Positions 54,940-63,093 of a DNA stretch of 64,000 bases are shown here, in pieces. The position numbers and the translations under genes were made by a program. The notes under the pieces are model-generated. The model did not search any database and was not told where the DNA came from. It saw nothing but the letters and a program-made list of their open reading frames with translations. Source of the stretch: Pseudorhodoplanes sinuspersici. Lineage in GTDB: Bacteria; Pseudomonadota; Alphaproteobacteria; Rhizobiales; Xanthobacteraceae. The stretch spans positions 2,846,501 through 2,910,500 of the forward strand of contig NZ_CP021112.1 of the NCBI RefSeq assembly GCF_002119765.1, read 5' to 3'. Position 1 is the first letter of the stretch; each line of letters starts with the position of its first letter.

Positions 54940-55527
54940 CGGCACGATTGTATCGTGCGACTCGCGTCCGCCGAAGGCGCGTCTCAAGGCCCGGTTTACG
55001 GCCGTCTTGACAAAATTCCTATCTAGGACTATATGCCTTCTCATCCCGTCCCCGCTGCAAGGGGCGTTTCATGAGCGTCGTGAGACGCGGGGCGGGATGC
55101 GGTGGTTGTGCTGTGGGGAGGACGTGACCTCGCGGCATGACCGGTTCAAGCCTTTGTCCCGTCGGGCGTGGCCGCCCGGCAGGAAATACGGTGGAGGATT
55201 GTCCACCGGGGACGAGGAGCAGACCGTCAAACACCGCGCGCGGAACGCTGGAATCGTCCAGCTTTTCCGTGGTGCTACCAATCTCATGCGCTTTCCATTT
55301 TGCGCATGGGGCCGCGGGCAGGCTGAGAGCCCGGCGTTCCGCGCGCCCTTGTGCATTGGGTGTACCCAATGCGCAACGCGAAAAAGGGCAACGGACTATC
55401 TGGAATACGGGCGCGCCCGCGCCGGCGAAAGAACAGGGCCGGCGGAGCTTTGTCTTTTTTGTCGTCCCCGGAAGGTGGGGCGACAACGGAGGCCGCTTGC
55501 CGGGCCGGACGGCCGGGCGTATCTAGA
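54940..55527. other. 588-bp non-coding stretch with palindromes
   Basis: No convincing gene. Reading frames on both strands lack family motifs and ribosome sites. It includes the perfect palindrome GCATTGGGTGTACCCAATGC (55353-55372) and GC-rich inverted repeats. Short reading frames like those here (for example translating PRGHVLPTAQPPHPAPRLT on the minus strand) are, as I recall, annotated again and again as hypothetical proteins across Bradyrhizobiaceae, which suggests a conserved element, RNA or repeat rather than proteins. Confidence 0.5.
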
Positions 55528-55542
55528 TTATAATCGTTCCAA
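55528..55542. promoter_or_regulatory. Iron control element (Irr box) before mbfA
   Basis: TTATAATCGTTCCAA fits the ICE consensus TTAGAA-N3-TTCTAA with two symmetric mismatches, 14 bp before the mbfA ATG. In Bradyrhizobium and Agrobacterium, Irr represses mbfA when iron is scarce, so the same control is inferred. Confidence 0.6.
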
Positions 55543-55556
55543 TCTGGAAAAAGCCC

Positions 55557-56534
55557 ATGTTCTCCGCCTTCGGTTCGCGCCGCAACTTCACCGATCTGTC
55601 CGAAGCCGAGATCCTGGCGCTGGCGATTTCGTCGGAGGAGGACGACGCGCGCATCTATGCCAGCTATGCCGAGCAGCTCCGCCACGATTATCCGGCGACG
55701 GCGGAGATGTTCGACGCCATGGCGGCGGAGGAGGACGGGCATCGGCGCCTGCTGATCGATACCTTCCAGCGGCGGTTCGGCCGCGTCATCCCGCTGATCC
55801 GGCGCGAGCATGTGGCCGGCTATTATTCGCGCCGCCCGGTCTGGCTCATTCAAAATCTCGGTCTCGATCGCATCCGCTCCGAAGCCGCGCGGATGGAAGA
55901 CGACGCGGCGAATTTCTACACCCGCGCGGCGCAGGCGAGCAGCGATCCCGATACGCGCAAGCTCCTTGGCGATCTTGCCGCCGCCGAGCGCAAGCACGAG
56001 CATCGGGCCGAAGAGCTGAATGCCGACGCGGCGGACACCGGCACGCGCAAGGAAGAAGACGAGAAGGCGCACCGGCAATTCGTGCTGACCTGGGTGCAGC
56101 CGGGACTTGCCGGATTGATGGACGGTTCGGTGTCGACGCTGGCGCCGATCTTCGCCACCGCGTTCGCGACGCAGAACACCTGGACGACCTTCGTGGTCGG
56201 GCTCGCGGCCTCGGTCGGCGCCGGCATCTCCATGGGCTTCACCGAAGCCGCGCATGACGACGGCGTCATTTCCGGGCGCGGCTCACCGCTCAAGCGCGGG
56301 CTTGCGTCAGGGGTGATGACGACGCTCGGCGGCCTCGGTCACGCATTGCCCTATCTCATTCCGGAATTCTGGACGGCGACGGCGATCGCCGGCATCGTCG
56401 TGTTCTTCGAGCTGTGGGCGATCGCCTTCATCCAGAACCGTTATATGGAAACCCCGTTCATGCGCGCGGTTTTCCAGGTGGTGCTCGGCGGTTCGCTGGT
56501 GCTCGCCGCCGGCATTCTGATCGGCGGGAGTTAG
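55557..56534 (+). CDS. mbfA: Membrane-bound ferritin MbfA (rubrerythrin-VIT1 fusion)
   Basis: A 325-residue fusion. Residues 1-165 form a rubrerythrin-like di-iron domain with EEDDARIYASYAEQLRHDYP, AAEEDGHRRLLIDTFQRRFG, MEDDAANFYTRAA and ERKHEHRAEELNADAAD as E/H ligands. Residues 180-325 form a VIT1/CCC1 transporter domain (GLMDGSVSTLAPIFATAFAT; ISMGFTEAAHDDGVISGRGS). MbfA exports iron from the cytosol and protects against peroxide. It starts right after the Irr-like box and faces a copper-storage-type gene 3' to 3'. Confidence 0.93.
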   Translation: MFSAFGSRRNFTDLSEAEILALAISSEEDDARIYASYAEQLRHDYPATAEMFDAMAAEEDGHRRLLIDTFQRRFGRVIPLIRREHVAGYYSRRPVWLIQNLGLDRIRSEAARMEDDAANFYTRAAQASSDPDTRKLLGDLAAAERKHEHRAEELNADAADTGTRKEEDEKAHRQFVLTWVQPGLAGLMDGSVSTLAPIFATAFATQNTWTTFVVGLAASVGAGISMGFTEAAHDDGVISGRGSPLKRGLASGVMTTLGGLGHALPYLIPEFWTATAIAGIVVFFELWAIAFIQNRYMETPFMRAVFQVVLGGSLVLAAGILIGGS

Positions 56535-56555
56535 CGACTTTATGGAAAACGCCGT

Positions 56556-56957
56556 TCAATGCATTTTGCGTCCGGCCTCCTGGCAGGCCTGCATGCAGCG
56601 GTGGCAGGCTTCCCCGCAGATGCGGCAATGCTCGTGCTGCGCCGCGTGGCGCATGCATTCATCGCCGCAGAGGCGGCAGGCGACCGCGCAGCTGTCCAGC
56701 ATGCGGTGCATCATTTCTTCGTCGGAGCCGGTGCGCCGGGTGACGATCCGGCCGGTGATGTTGCAGATGTCGGCGCAATCGAGATTGAGCCGGATGCACT
56801 GGGTCAGGTCCTTCACCTTGTCTTCGGCGAGACAGGCGTCGGCGCAGGAGGTGCAGGTCTGCGCGCAGGAATAGCATTCCTCGATACAGCGAATGAGCGC
56901 GTCGCTGGCTTCGCCGCGCATGCTGGGATGGCTGCTGATCATTTGCTGGGCTTGCAT
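56556..56957 (-). CDS. Four-helix-bundle copper-storage-type protein (Csp-like, DUF326)
   Basis: A 133-residue protein with 18 cysteines spread over four helices, mostly as CxxxC: ECYSCAQTCTSCADACLAED, LDCADICNITG, CAVACRLCGDEC and HCRICGEACHRCMQACQEAG. This is the Csp3 pattern, whose bundle core binds many Cu(I) ions. There is no signal peptide, so storage is cytosolic. ATG 56957 follows CTGGAG. Convergent with mbfA. Confidence 0.88.
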   Translation of the reverse strand: MQAQQMISSHPSMRGEASDALIRCIEECYSCAQTCTSCADACLAEDKVKDLTQCIRLNLDCADICNITGRIVTRRTGSDEEMMHRMLDSCAVACRLCGDECMRHAAQHEHCRICGEACHRCMQACQEAGRKMH

Positions 56958-57079
56958 GGCGTGTTCTCCAGGGTTTGTGGCCCCCGGCACGACAATCCCG
57001 GCAAGGCTGAAAAGTTCTGCGGGTCTGCATGCACATCCCCACCGTTCGGCATCCTCACGGTGAGAATAGAAGAACTCCC

Positions 57080-57547
57080 TTATAATCCACAGGATGTGCT
57101 GACCCGCAGTGTGAAGGCATCGAGATCGAAGTCATCGAACAGATTGCGGCCGAACATATTCAGCCACTTGTCCTGCGCGGCATAGGCCAGTTCCTCTCGC
57201 GCCGCCGGGCATTCGTAACGCAGTCCGCCTTCGCGCTGGACGTGATGGACCATTTCGTGGACCAGCACCGACAGATCGGCCGGGTTTTTGCTGTTCCAGC
57301 CTTCGGTCAGAAAAATCGTGCCGGTCGGCTCATCGTAAATCGCCACGGCCTTGCGGCTTTTGCCGTTCGTGTCGTTGCCGCCAACGGTTGCGAGCAGAGC
57401 CTGTTGTGCCTGCGGCGTGAAAGCTCTGTATCGCTTGAACAGAATTTCCTGCGCCGACACGACTTCCACTTTGGGCGGCTCGGATATCGCCGGTAAACCA
57501 AAATTGAACGAAAGCCATAGAGCGATCATTGCAAGCAGAGAGTCCAT
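57080..57547 (-). CDS. DUF6647-like putative secreted/membrane metalloprotease
   Basis: A 155-residue protein starting with a hydrophobic N-terminal segment (MDSLLAMIALWLSFNFGLPA) that may be a signal or anchor. The core has the zinc-metallopeptidase motif HEMVHHVQ (about residue 96) and a downstream ECPAAREELAYAAQDKWLN that could supply the third Glu ligand. This combination suggests a gluzincin-like fold; catalysis is not proven. AGGAG precedes ATG 57547. Stands alone, divergent from a TetR gene. Confidence 0.72.
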   Translation of the reverse strand: MDSLLAMIALWLSFNFGLPAISEPPKVEVVSAQEILFKRYRAFTPQAQQALLATVGGNDTNGKSRKAVAIYDEPTGTIFLTEGWNSKNPADLSVLVHEMVHHVQREGGLRYECPAAREELAYAAQDKWLNMFGRNLFDDFDLDAFTLRVSTSCGL

Positions 57548-57677
57548 GCGAATCTCCTCTTGTCTGTCGCCGTCACGCGTGCCGACAATGTGTGCTGGCA
57601 AATGTAAGATCGCTCTGTAGGCCCGCGCGGGACCAGCGTAAAGTCACTCTCGCGTATACATCGCTCAGGGTCTCGCC

Positions 57678-58367
57678 ATGCCGCGATCATCGCAACAGAC
57701 GCATGCCCGCATTGTCGATGCCGCTCACGTCATGTTCTGGCGCAACGGCTTTGTACGCGCGTCTCTCGACGACATTGCCGATCAGGCGCACGTCACCAAG
57801 CGCACGCTGTATCAGCATTTCCGCAGCAAGGATGATTTGATGGCAGCGGTGTTGTCGCAGGCGAGCGAATTGTCGATGCAGCGGCTGCGTCGATATTTCG
57901 ATCAGACCTACGATACACCTGCCGCATGTCTCGATGTGTTGTTTGGCGATCTGGCGAAATGGGCGGCAAAGCCGCGCTGGACGGGTGCCGGCTTCACGCG
58001 CGTTGCGATCGAACTCGCCGATCTGCCCGGCCATCCCGCCCGCATGGTGGCGCGCCGTCACAAGCAGACGGTTGAGGCCAGCTTCGTTGCGATGCTGGAG
58101 AAGACGAATGTCCCGTCTGCCGTTGAACGTGCTCGTGAGATCATGCTGCTGTGGGAAGGTGCCATGACATTGACGCTGATCCATGCCGATCGTGGCTATA
58201 TCCTTGCGGCCGCCGAAGCCGCGAAACGGCTGCTGGAGAACCGCGACGCGATTTCGCCGTCGCGCAAGCATCGGGCCGGCCATATCAGCCCGGCGCTGAA
58301 CCCGGAGGCGCAAGTACCTCCGGGATACGGTGAACAAGCCAGGGGCATTCGCGGGCATCGCCGTTAA
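57678..58367 (+). CDS. TetR/AcrR-family regulator
   Basis: A 229-residue regulator with the TetR HTH (ARIVDAAHVMFWRNGFVRAS, LDDIADQAHVTKRTLYQHFR) and a helical ligand domain (TetR_C group with LFGDLAKWAAKPRWTGAGFT). The last 35 residues are Pro/Arg-rich and probably disordered. No divergent target other than the DUF6647-like gene is adjacent. Effector unknown. Confidence 0.9.
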   Translation: MPRSSQQTHARIVDAAHVMFWRNGFVRASLDDIADQAHVTKRTLYQHFRSKDDLMAAVLSQASELSMQRLRRYFDQTYDTPAACLDVLFGDLAKWAAKPRWTGAGFTRVAIELADLPGHPARMVARRHKQTVEASFVAMLEKTNVPSAVERAREIMLLWEGAMTLTLIHADRGYILAAAEAAKRLLENRDAISPSRKHRAGHISPALNPEAQVPPGYGEQARGIRGHRR

Positions 58368-58445
58368 CCGGTCTGTGCCATCTCGCCACTTCTTTTGCCG
58401 CAATCGTCATGCGATAAGGGCGCCGGGGATTTTTTGAGGATTCGC

Positions 58446-59261
58446 ATGTTTTTCCGACCTGCCGCCGTCCTGCTCGCCACCCTCCTGTCCGCCAATCTGA
58501 TGACCACCCGGCCCGCCGATGCGGCGCAATGCGGTGGCGATTTCAATCGCTTCATCGCCGAATTCTCGCGCGAGGCGCAGGCGCAGGGAATTTCCCAAGC
58601 GACGCTGAATGCCGGGCTCAATGGCGTCACCCACGACCCGGCCGTCATGGCCTTCGACCGGCGCCAGCGCGGCACCTTTCGCAAGACCTTCGAGGAATAT
58701 GCGGCGACGCGCGTCGGCCCGGCCCGGATCAAGCGGGCCAAGGCGATGATGATCAGGCATGGCTCGACGCTCAGCCGGGTCGAACAGCGCTTCGGCGTGC
58801 CGGCCGAGCTGATCGTCGCGATCTGGACGATGGAGACCGACAACGGCGCCGACATGGGCAAGCTGCCGGTGATCCGCACGCTGGCGACGCTGGCGCATGA
58901 TTGCCGCCGCACCGAGCTGTTCCAGAGAGAGCTGATGGCCGCTTTGCAGATCGTGCAGCGCGGCGATCTGCCGGTGCGCGACATGGTCGGCGCTTACGCG
59001 GGCGAGATCGGCCAGACGCAATTCCTGCCCTCGTCCTACATCAAGTATGGCGTCGATTTCGACGGCAACGGCCATGTCGATCTGCGCCATTCGGTGCCGG
59101 ACGTGCTTGCCTCCACCGCCAATCTGTTGAAAGTCAATGGCTGGAGACCGGGTCAGCCGTTCACCATCGGGACACCGAATTTCGAGGTGATGCGCGAGTG
59201 GAACAGGTCGGAAGTCTATCGCCAGACGCTCGGTTACTTCGCGGAGAAGATCAGGAACTAG
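58446..59261 (+). CDS. Lytic murein transglycosylase (MltB/SLT family 3)
   Basis: A 271-residue exported protein: signal peptide (FFRPAAVLLATLLSANLMTT, cleaved near ADA-AQ) then the MltB-type catalytic domain with the acid Glu in LIVAIWTMETDNGADMGKLP and GQTQFLPSSYIKYGVDFDGN (substrate-binding block). It cleaves peptidoglycan glycan strands, forming 1,6-anhydro-muropeptides. No PG-binding domain is present. ATG 58446 places the signal peptide at the N-terminus. Confidence 0.9.
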   Translation: MFFRPAAVLLATLLSANLMTTRPADAAQCGGDFNRFIAEFSREAQAQGISQATLNAGLNGVTHDPAVMAFDRRQRGTFRKTFEEYAATRVGPARIKRAKAMMIRHGSTLSRVEQRFGVPAELIVAIWTMETDNGADMGKLPVIRTLATLAHDCRRTELFQRELMAALQIVQRGDLPVRDMVGAYAGEIGQTQFLPSSYIKYGVDFDGNGHVDLRHSVPDVLASTANLLKVNGWRPGQPFTIGTPNFEVMREWNRSEVYRQTLGYFAEKIRN

Positions 59262-59321
59262 TTCGACCGCGCCGCGCGCCGATCGGTATGCAAACTTTGC
59301 GAGAGGAAATGAGGGCTCGTC

Positions 59322-59933
59322 ATGACGCTTGAATTCCTGCTCATCACCCTGATCATCGTGGCATCGCCCGGCACCGGCGTCGTCTATACGCTGGCCGCCG
59401 GGCTGTCGCGCGGTGGTCGCGCCAGCGTGCTGGCCGCGTTCGCCTGCACGCTCGGAATCGTGCCGCATCTCATCGCGGCGATGATGGGCCTGGCTGCCGT
59501 GTTGCACACCAGCGCGCTCGCCTACGACATCGTCAAATATGCCGGCGTCGCCTATCTCCTCTGGATGGCCTGGCAGTCGCTGCGCGAGCACGGCGTGCTG
59601 CGTGTCGAGAAGACGCCGGATGCGCGCTCCGCCTGGCGTGTCGTGATCGATGGCATTCTCGTCAACATTCTCAATCCGAAACTGTCGATCTTCTTCGTGG
59701 CCTTCCTGCCGCAATTCATCGCCGCTGATGAAGCGCATCCCTTGCTGCGCATGCTGGAATTGTCCGGGGTGTTCATGGCGATGACCTTCGTGGTCTTCGC
59801 CATTTACGGCTTGTTCGCCGCGGCCATGCGCGAGCATGTCGTCTCGCGGCCGGCGGTGATGACGTGGATGCGGCGCACCTTTGCCGCCGCCTTCGTTGCG
59901 CTCGGCGCGCGGCTGGCATTGCAGGAGCGATAG
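59322..59933 (+). CDS. LysE/RhtB-family amino-acid exporter
   Basis: A 203-residue inner-membrane protein with six hydrophobic segments. Family landmarks: IIVASPGTGVVYTLAAGLSR at the N-terminus, YAGVAYLLWMAWQSL, and DGILVNILNPKLSIFFVAFL with the Asn-Pro-Lys motif. It exports amino acids or homoserine-type metabolites; the substrate cannot be inferred. It lies 60 bp downstream of the lytic transglycosylase gene and ends 9 bp before the convergent LysR gene. Confidence 0.9.
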   Translation: MTLEFLLITLIIVASPGTGVVYTLAAGLSRGGRASVLAAFACTLGIVPHLIAAMMGLAAVLHTSALAYDIVKYAGVAYLLWMAWQSLREHGVLRVEKTPDARSAWRVVIDGILVNILNPKLSIFFVAFLPQFIAADEAHPLLRMLELSGVFMAMTFVVFAIYGLFAAAMREHVVSRPAVMTWMRRTFAAAFVALGARLALQER

Positions 59934-59942
59934 CCGCTTCGT

Positions 59943-60869
59943 TCACCTCGCTGTTACGTTCTTTTTGGCCACCTTCGGCGGCACAGTCATCGCCACTCTG
60001 ATGAAGTTCTTCACCAGCATCAGGTCCTGGTCGGTGCGGTGGACGAGGTACAGCGGCAGGCGCGGCAGCATGTTGGCCGCGAGCGGGCGATAGACCACGG
60101 CTTCCTGATGCAGCGTCTGCATCGATGCCGGCACGAAGGACAGTCCCGCTCCGGCCGCCACCAGATTGATCGATGCCATCATGCGATGAACCTCATGCGT
60201 GACGCGTGGCATGAATCCGCCTTTGGCCAGCGAAGCAATCAGCCAGTCATAGATGCCAACGCCATCCCGACGGCGATATAGCACGAAGCCCTCTCCGTTG
60301 AGCATCTTCAGCGTCACCGGCTGTTTCGGCTTGTGCGCCAAGGCATGGTCGCGCGGAATGGCCAGCACCATCTCCTCATCGACCAACACCGCACGCGTCA
60401 GGCCCGGAAGATCGCGCGGCGCAAAGCGCATGAAGCCGGCATCGAGTTCACGCTGTTGCAGCCGCAGGATCAATTCGTAGGTCTCGCGCTCCTCCACCTC
60501 GACCTTTGCGAGCGGATAAGCATTGTTGAAGGCGCCGAGGATGCGCGGTGCGATCGGATGCATCGAGGCAGAACTGGTGAAGCCGACGGTCAGCAGGCCC
60601 TGTTCGCCGCGGTCGAAGCGGCGCACTTTTTCCATCGCCTCTTTCGCGCTCTGCAGGATCTGCCGCGCATCGTTCAGAAATTCCCTGCCGGCATTGCTGA
60701 GCACGATGCGCTTGGGTGCGCGTTCGAACAATTGCACCTTCAGCTCGGCTTCCAGCGCACGGATCTGCTGGCCGAGCGGCGGTTGCTGGATGCCGAGGCG
60801 CTGCGCCGCCTTGGTGATGCTGCCGCTTTCCGCAACGGCCACGAAGTAGCGAAGATGCCGAAGTTCCAT
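59943..60869 (-). CDS. LysR-type regulator of the NicC-like operon (CatM/BenM-like)
   Basis: A 308-residue LysR protein with an HTH of the CatM/BenM kind (MELRHLRYFVAVAESGSITK; LGIQQPPLGQQIRALEAEL) and a two-lobed effector domain. It is divergent from the monooxygenase gene with a palindrome in the 140-bp gap, and presumably activates that operon in response to an aromatic inducer. Start ATG 60869 is in the standard position for the family. Confidence 0.9.
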   Translation of the reverse strand: MELRHLRYFVAVAESGSITKAAQRLGIQQPPLGQQIRALEAELKVQLFERAPKRIVLSNAGREFLNDARQILQSAKEAMEKVRRFDRGEQGLLTVGFTSSASMHPIAPRILGAFNNAYPLAKVEVEERETYELILRLQQRELDAGFMRFAPRDLPGLTRAVLVDEEMVLAIPRDHALAHKPKQPVTLKMLNGEGFVLYRRRDGVGIYDWLIASLAKGGFMPRVTHEVHRMMASINLVAAGAGLSFVPASMQTLHQEAVVYRPLAANMLPRLPLYLVHRTDQDLMLVKNFIRVAMTVPPKVAKKNVTAR

Positions 60870-60897
60870 GGTATCTATAAAGTTCCAAAGTTGTACT

Positions 60898-60920
60898 AAA
60901 AGAATATTTTACATTCTTTT
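60898..60920. promoter_or_regulatory. AT-rich palindromic LysR operator
   Basis: AAAAGAAT (60898-60905) and ATTCTTTT (60913-60920) around a 7-bp spacer, 28 bp upstream of the LysR start and 90 bp upstream of the monooxygenase start. It stands out as AT-rich in a GC-rich region. Confidence 0.55.
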
Positions 60921-61009
60921 CCTGCGAGGCCAACCTCCCGGCGAATTCACAGCGAGCGGCCCGTGAGAGCCGCCAAATGAAGTGACGCTTTGAGGGAGAT
61001 GCAGCGCCA

Positions 61010-62167
61010 ATGACGAAACCGCTTTCGATCGCCATCGTCGGAGCCGGAATGGGAGGCCTCGCCGCCGCCGCGACTTTGCGGCAGGTCGGGATCGACGTTC
61101 AGGTTTACGAACAGGCGCGGCAGTTCGCGCGCATCGGCGCCGGCATCCAGATGCTGCCGAATTCGTCGCGCGTGCTGCGCCACATCGGCATCGAGCAGAA
61201 GCTGCGCAAGACCGCATTCGAGCCCTATTCGCATCTCAACCGCGTCTGGGACACCGGCGAAGTGAAGCGCGAATTGCCGATGCCGGAAAGCCTGTTCGGC
61301 GCGCCGTTCCTGTGCATGCATCGCGGCGATTTGCACGAGGCGCTGCTTGCAAATATCCCGCAGGAAATCGTTCACCTGAACAAGAAGCTGGTCGGCCTCG
61401 ATCAGCGTAACGGGAAGGTGACGCTCTCTTTCGCCGATGGCACGACCGCGCAGGCGGACGCGGCGATCGGTGCCGATGGCGTGCATTCGCTGGTGCGCGA
61501 GATCATCGTCGGGCCGGATGCGCCGATCCACAAAGGGCGCATCGCCTATCGCGCGGTGTTCGACACCAAGCTGATGGGCGGCAAGACCATCGCCCCATCG
61601 CGCGCGAAATGGTGGGGGCCGGATCGCCACATCGTCATCTATTATACGCGGGCCGATCGCAGCGAGGTCTATTTCGTCACCTCCGTTCCCGAGCCGGCAA
61701 ACTGGATCACCAAGGAATCCTGGTCGGCCAAGGGTGACGTCAAGGAATTGCGCGCCGCCTATGAAGGCTTCCATCCGGAAGTGATGTCGGTTCTCAATGC
61801 CTGCCCGGATTGCCACAAATGGGCGATCCTCGAGCGCGAACCGTTGCCGAAATGGAGCGATGGCCGTGTCGCGCTGCTCGGCGATGCCTGCCATCCGATG
61901 ACGCCGTATATGGCGCAAGGCGCCGCGACCTCGATCGAGGATGCGGCCGTTCTCGCCCGCTGCCTTGCCGCGGTGGAAAGCGATGATGTCGAGCGCGCCT
62001 TCAAAATGTATGAAGCAACGCGCAAGCCGCGCACCTCGCGCATCCAGGCGATCTCCAGCGCCAACACCTGGATGTCCGGCGGTGAGGAAGATACGTCATG
62101 GCTCTACGGTTACGACGCCATGAATGTGCCGTTGGTCGAGCCGGCCCGGCAAGCGGTTGCGGTCTGA
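61010..62167 (+). CDS. FAD-dependent aromatic monooxygenase (NicC-like)
   Basis: A 385-residue group A flavoprotein hydroxylase: GXGXXG motif (SIAIVGAGMGGLAAAATLRQ), DG motif (AAIGADGVHSLVREI) and GD motif (VALLGDACHPMTPYMAQGAA). It resembles 6-hydroxynicotinate 3-monooxygenase NicC over the whole length as I recall its sequence, including KWWGPDRHIVIYYT and the C-terminal ANTWMSGGEEDTSWLYGYD. Salicylate or other hydroxybenzoate hydroxylation is possible. First gene of an operon with a hydrolase (2-bp gap) and a Bug receptor. Confidence 0.85.
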   Translation: MTKPLSIAIVGAGMGGLAAAATLRQVGIDVQVYEQARQFARIGAGIQMLPNSSRVLRHIGIEQKLRKTAFEPYSHLNRVWDTGEVKRELPMPESLFGAPFLCMHRGDLHEALLANIPQEIVHLNKKLVGLDQRNGKVTLSFADGTTAQADAAIGADGVHSLVREIIVGPDAPIHKGRIAYRAVFDTKLMGGKTIAPSRAKWWGPDRHIVIYYTRADRSEVYFVTSVPEPANWITKESWSAKGDVKELRAAYEGFHPEVMSVLNACPDCHKWAILEREPLPKWSDGRVALLGDACHPMTPYMAQGAATSIEDAAVLARCLAAVESDDVERAFKMYEATRKPRTSRIQAISSANTWMSGGEEDTSWLYGYDAMNVPLVEPARQAVAV

Positions 62168-62169
62168 GC

Positions 62170-62988
62170 ATGCTGGCGCAAGGACTGAACTTTGCGACGA
62201 CGCGCGACGGGGCGCGTCTCGCCTATCGCCGTCACGGCACGGCCGGCAAGCCGCGCATCGTACTGATCCACTCGCTGGCGCTGGACGGCAGCGTGTGGGA
62301 TGGCGTGGTCGCGCGGTTGAAGGACAAGGCTGATCTCCTTGTCTACGATTGCCGCGGCCATGGCGCCTCGGATCGGAAGGCGGGCGATTACACGCCACGG
62401 CTCTTTGCCGACGATCTTGCTGTTCTGATGGATCATGTCGGCTGGCGCGATGCGGTGGTCGCGGGCTGCTCGATGGGCGGCTGCGTGGCGCAGGCCTTTG
62501 CCGGTGCTTACCCTGAACGCACGCAAGGCCTCGCGCTGATCGACACGACCGCCTGGTATGGCGAGAAGGCGCCGGCCGAATGGCGGCAGCGCGCGGAAAC
62601 GGCGCGCGCGAAGGGCCTGCAAAGTCTCGCGGAATTCCAGACCACGCGCTGGTTCACCGATGCGTTTCGCGAAGCCAATCCGGATGTGCTCGAAAAATAC
62701 ATCGGCATCTTCGTTGCCAACGATCCTGATTGTTACGTTGCGTCCTGCATCATGCTGGGCGATGCCGATCTGCGTTCGCTGATGGCGGGTTACAAGATGC
62801 CGGTGTCCGTCATCGTCGGTGAGGAGGATTACGCAACGCCGGTTGCCGCTGCGCAAGCATTGCAGCAAGGCATTACGGGTGCGACGTTGAAGATCCTGAA
62901 AGGGCGGCACATCACGCCGGTCGAGCTGCCGGGCGACATTGCCGATGAACTGCAAACGCTCGCGGCGCGCGCTTACGGGAAAGCCTGA
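62170..62988 (+). CDS. Alpha/beta hydrolase (enol-lactonase/NicD-like)
   Basis: A 272-residue hydrolase with HSLALDGSVWDGV (oxyanion region), YDCRGHGASDRKAGDYT, the nucleophile elbow AGCSMGGCVAQAFA, Asp in IVGEEDYATP and His in LKGRHITPVELP. This pattern is shared by 3-oxoadipate enol-lactonase (PcaD) and N-formylmaleamate deformylase (NicD). Next to a NicC-like hydroxylase, hydrolysis of a ring-cleavage product is inferred. ATG 62170 follows the monooxygenase stop by 2 bp. Confidence 0.86.
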   Translation: MLAQGLNFATTRDGARLAYRRHGTAGKPRIVLIHSLALDGSVWDGVVARLKDKADLLVYDCRGHGASDRKAGDYTPRLFADDLAVLMDHVGWRDAVVAGCSMGGCVAQAFAGAYPERTQGLALIDTTAWYGEKAPAEWRQRAETARAKGLQSLAEFQTTRWFTDAFREANPDVLEKYIGIFVANDPDCYVASCIMLGDADLRSLMAGYKMPVSVIVGEEDYATPVAAAQALQQGITGATLKILKGRHITPVELPGDIADELQTLAARAYGKA

Positions 62989-63093
62989 AGGAGTTTGAAC
63001 GAACGGTCAGACAGGCCGCTGACGAATGGACGCGAGGCGGTGTCGTCTCACGTCCATAAACGACCAACAAAAGATAAAATCCGGGAGGACATC

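Noticed and set aside
55019-55486. 155-residue minus-strand frame in the 54.94-55.53 kb gap
   Set aside because: No ribosome site, domain or plausible fold; I treat it as part of a conserved non-coding element.
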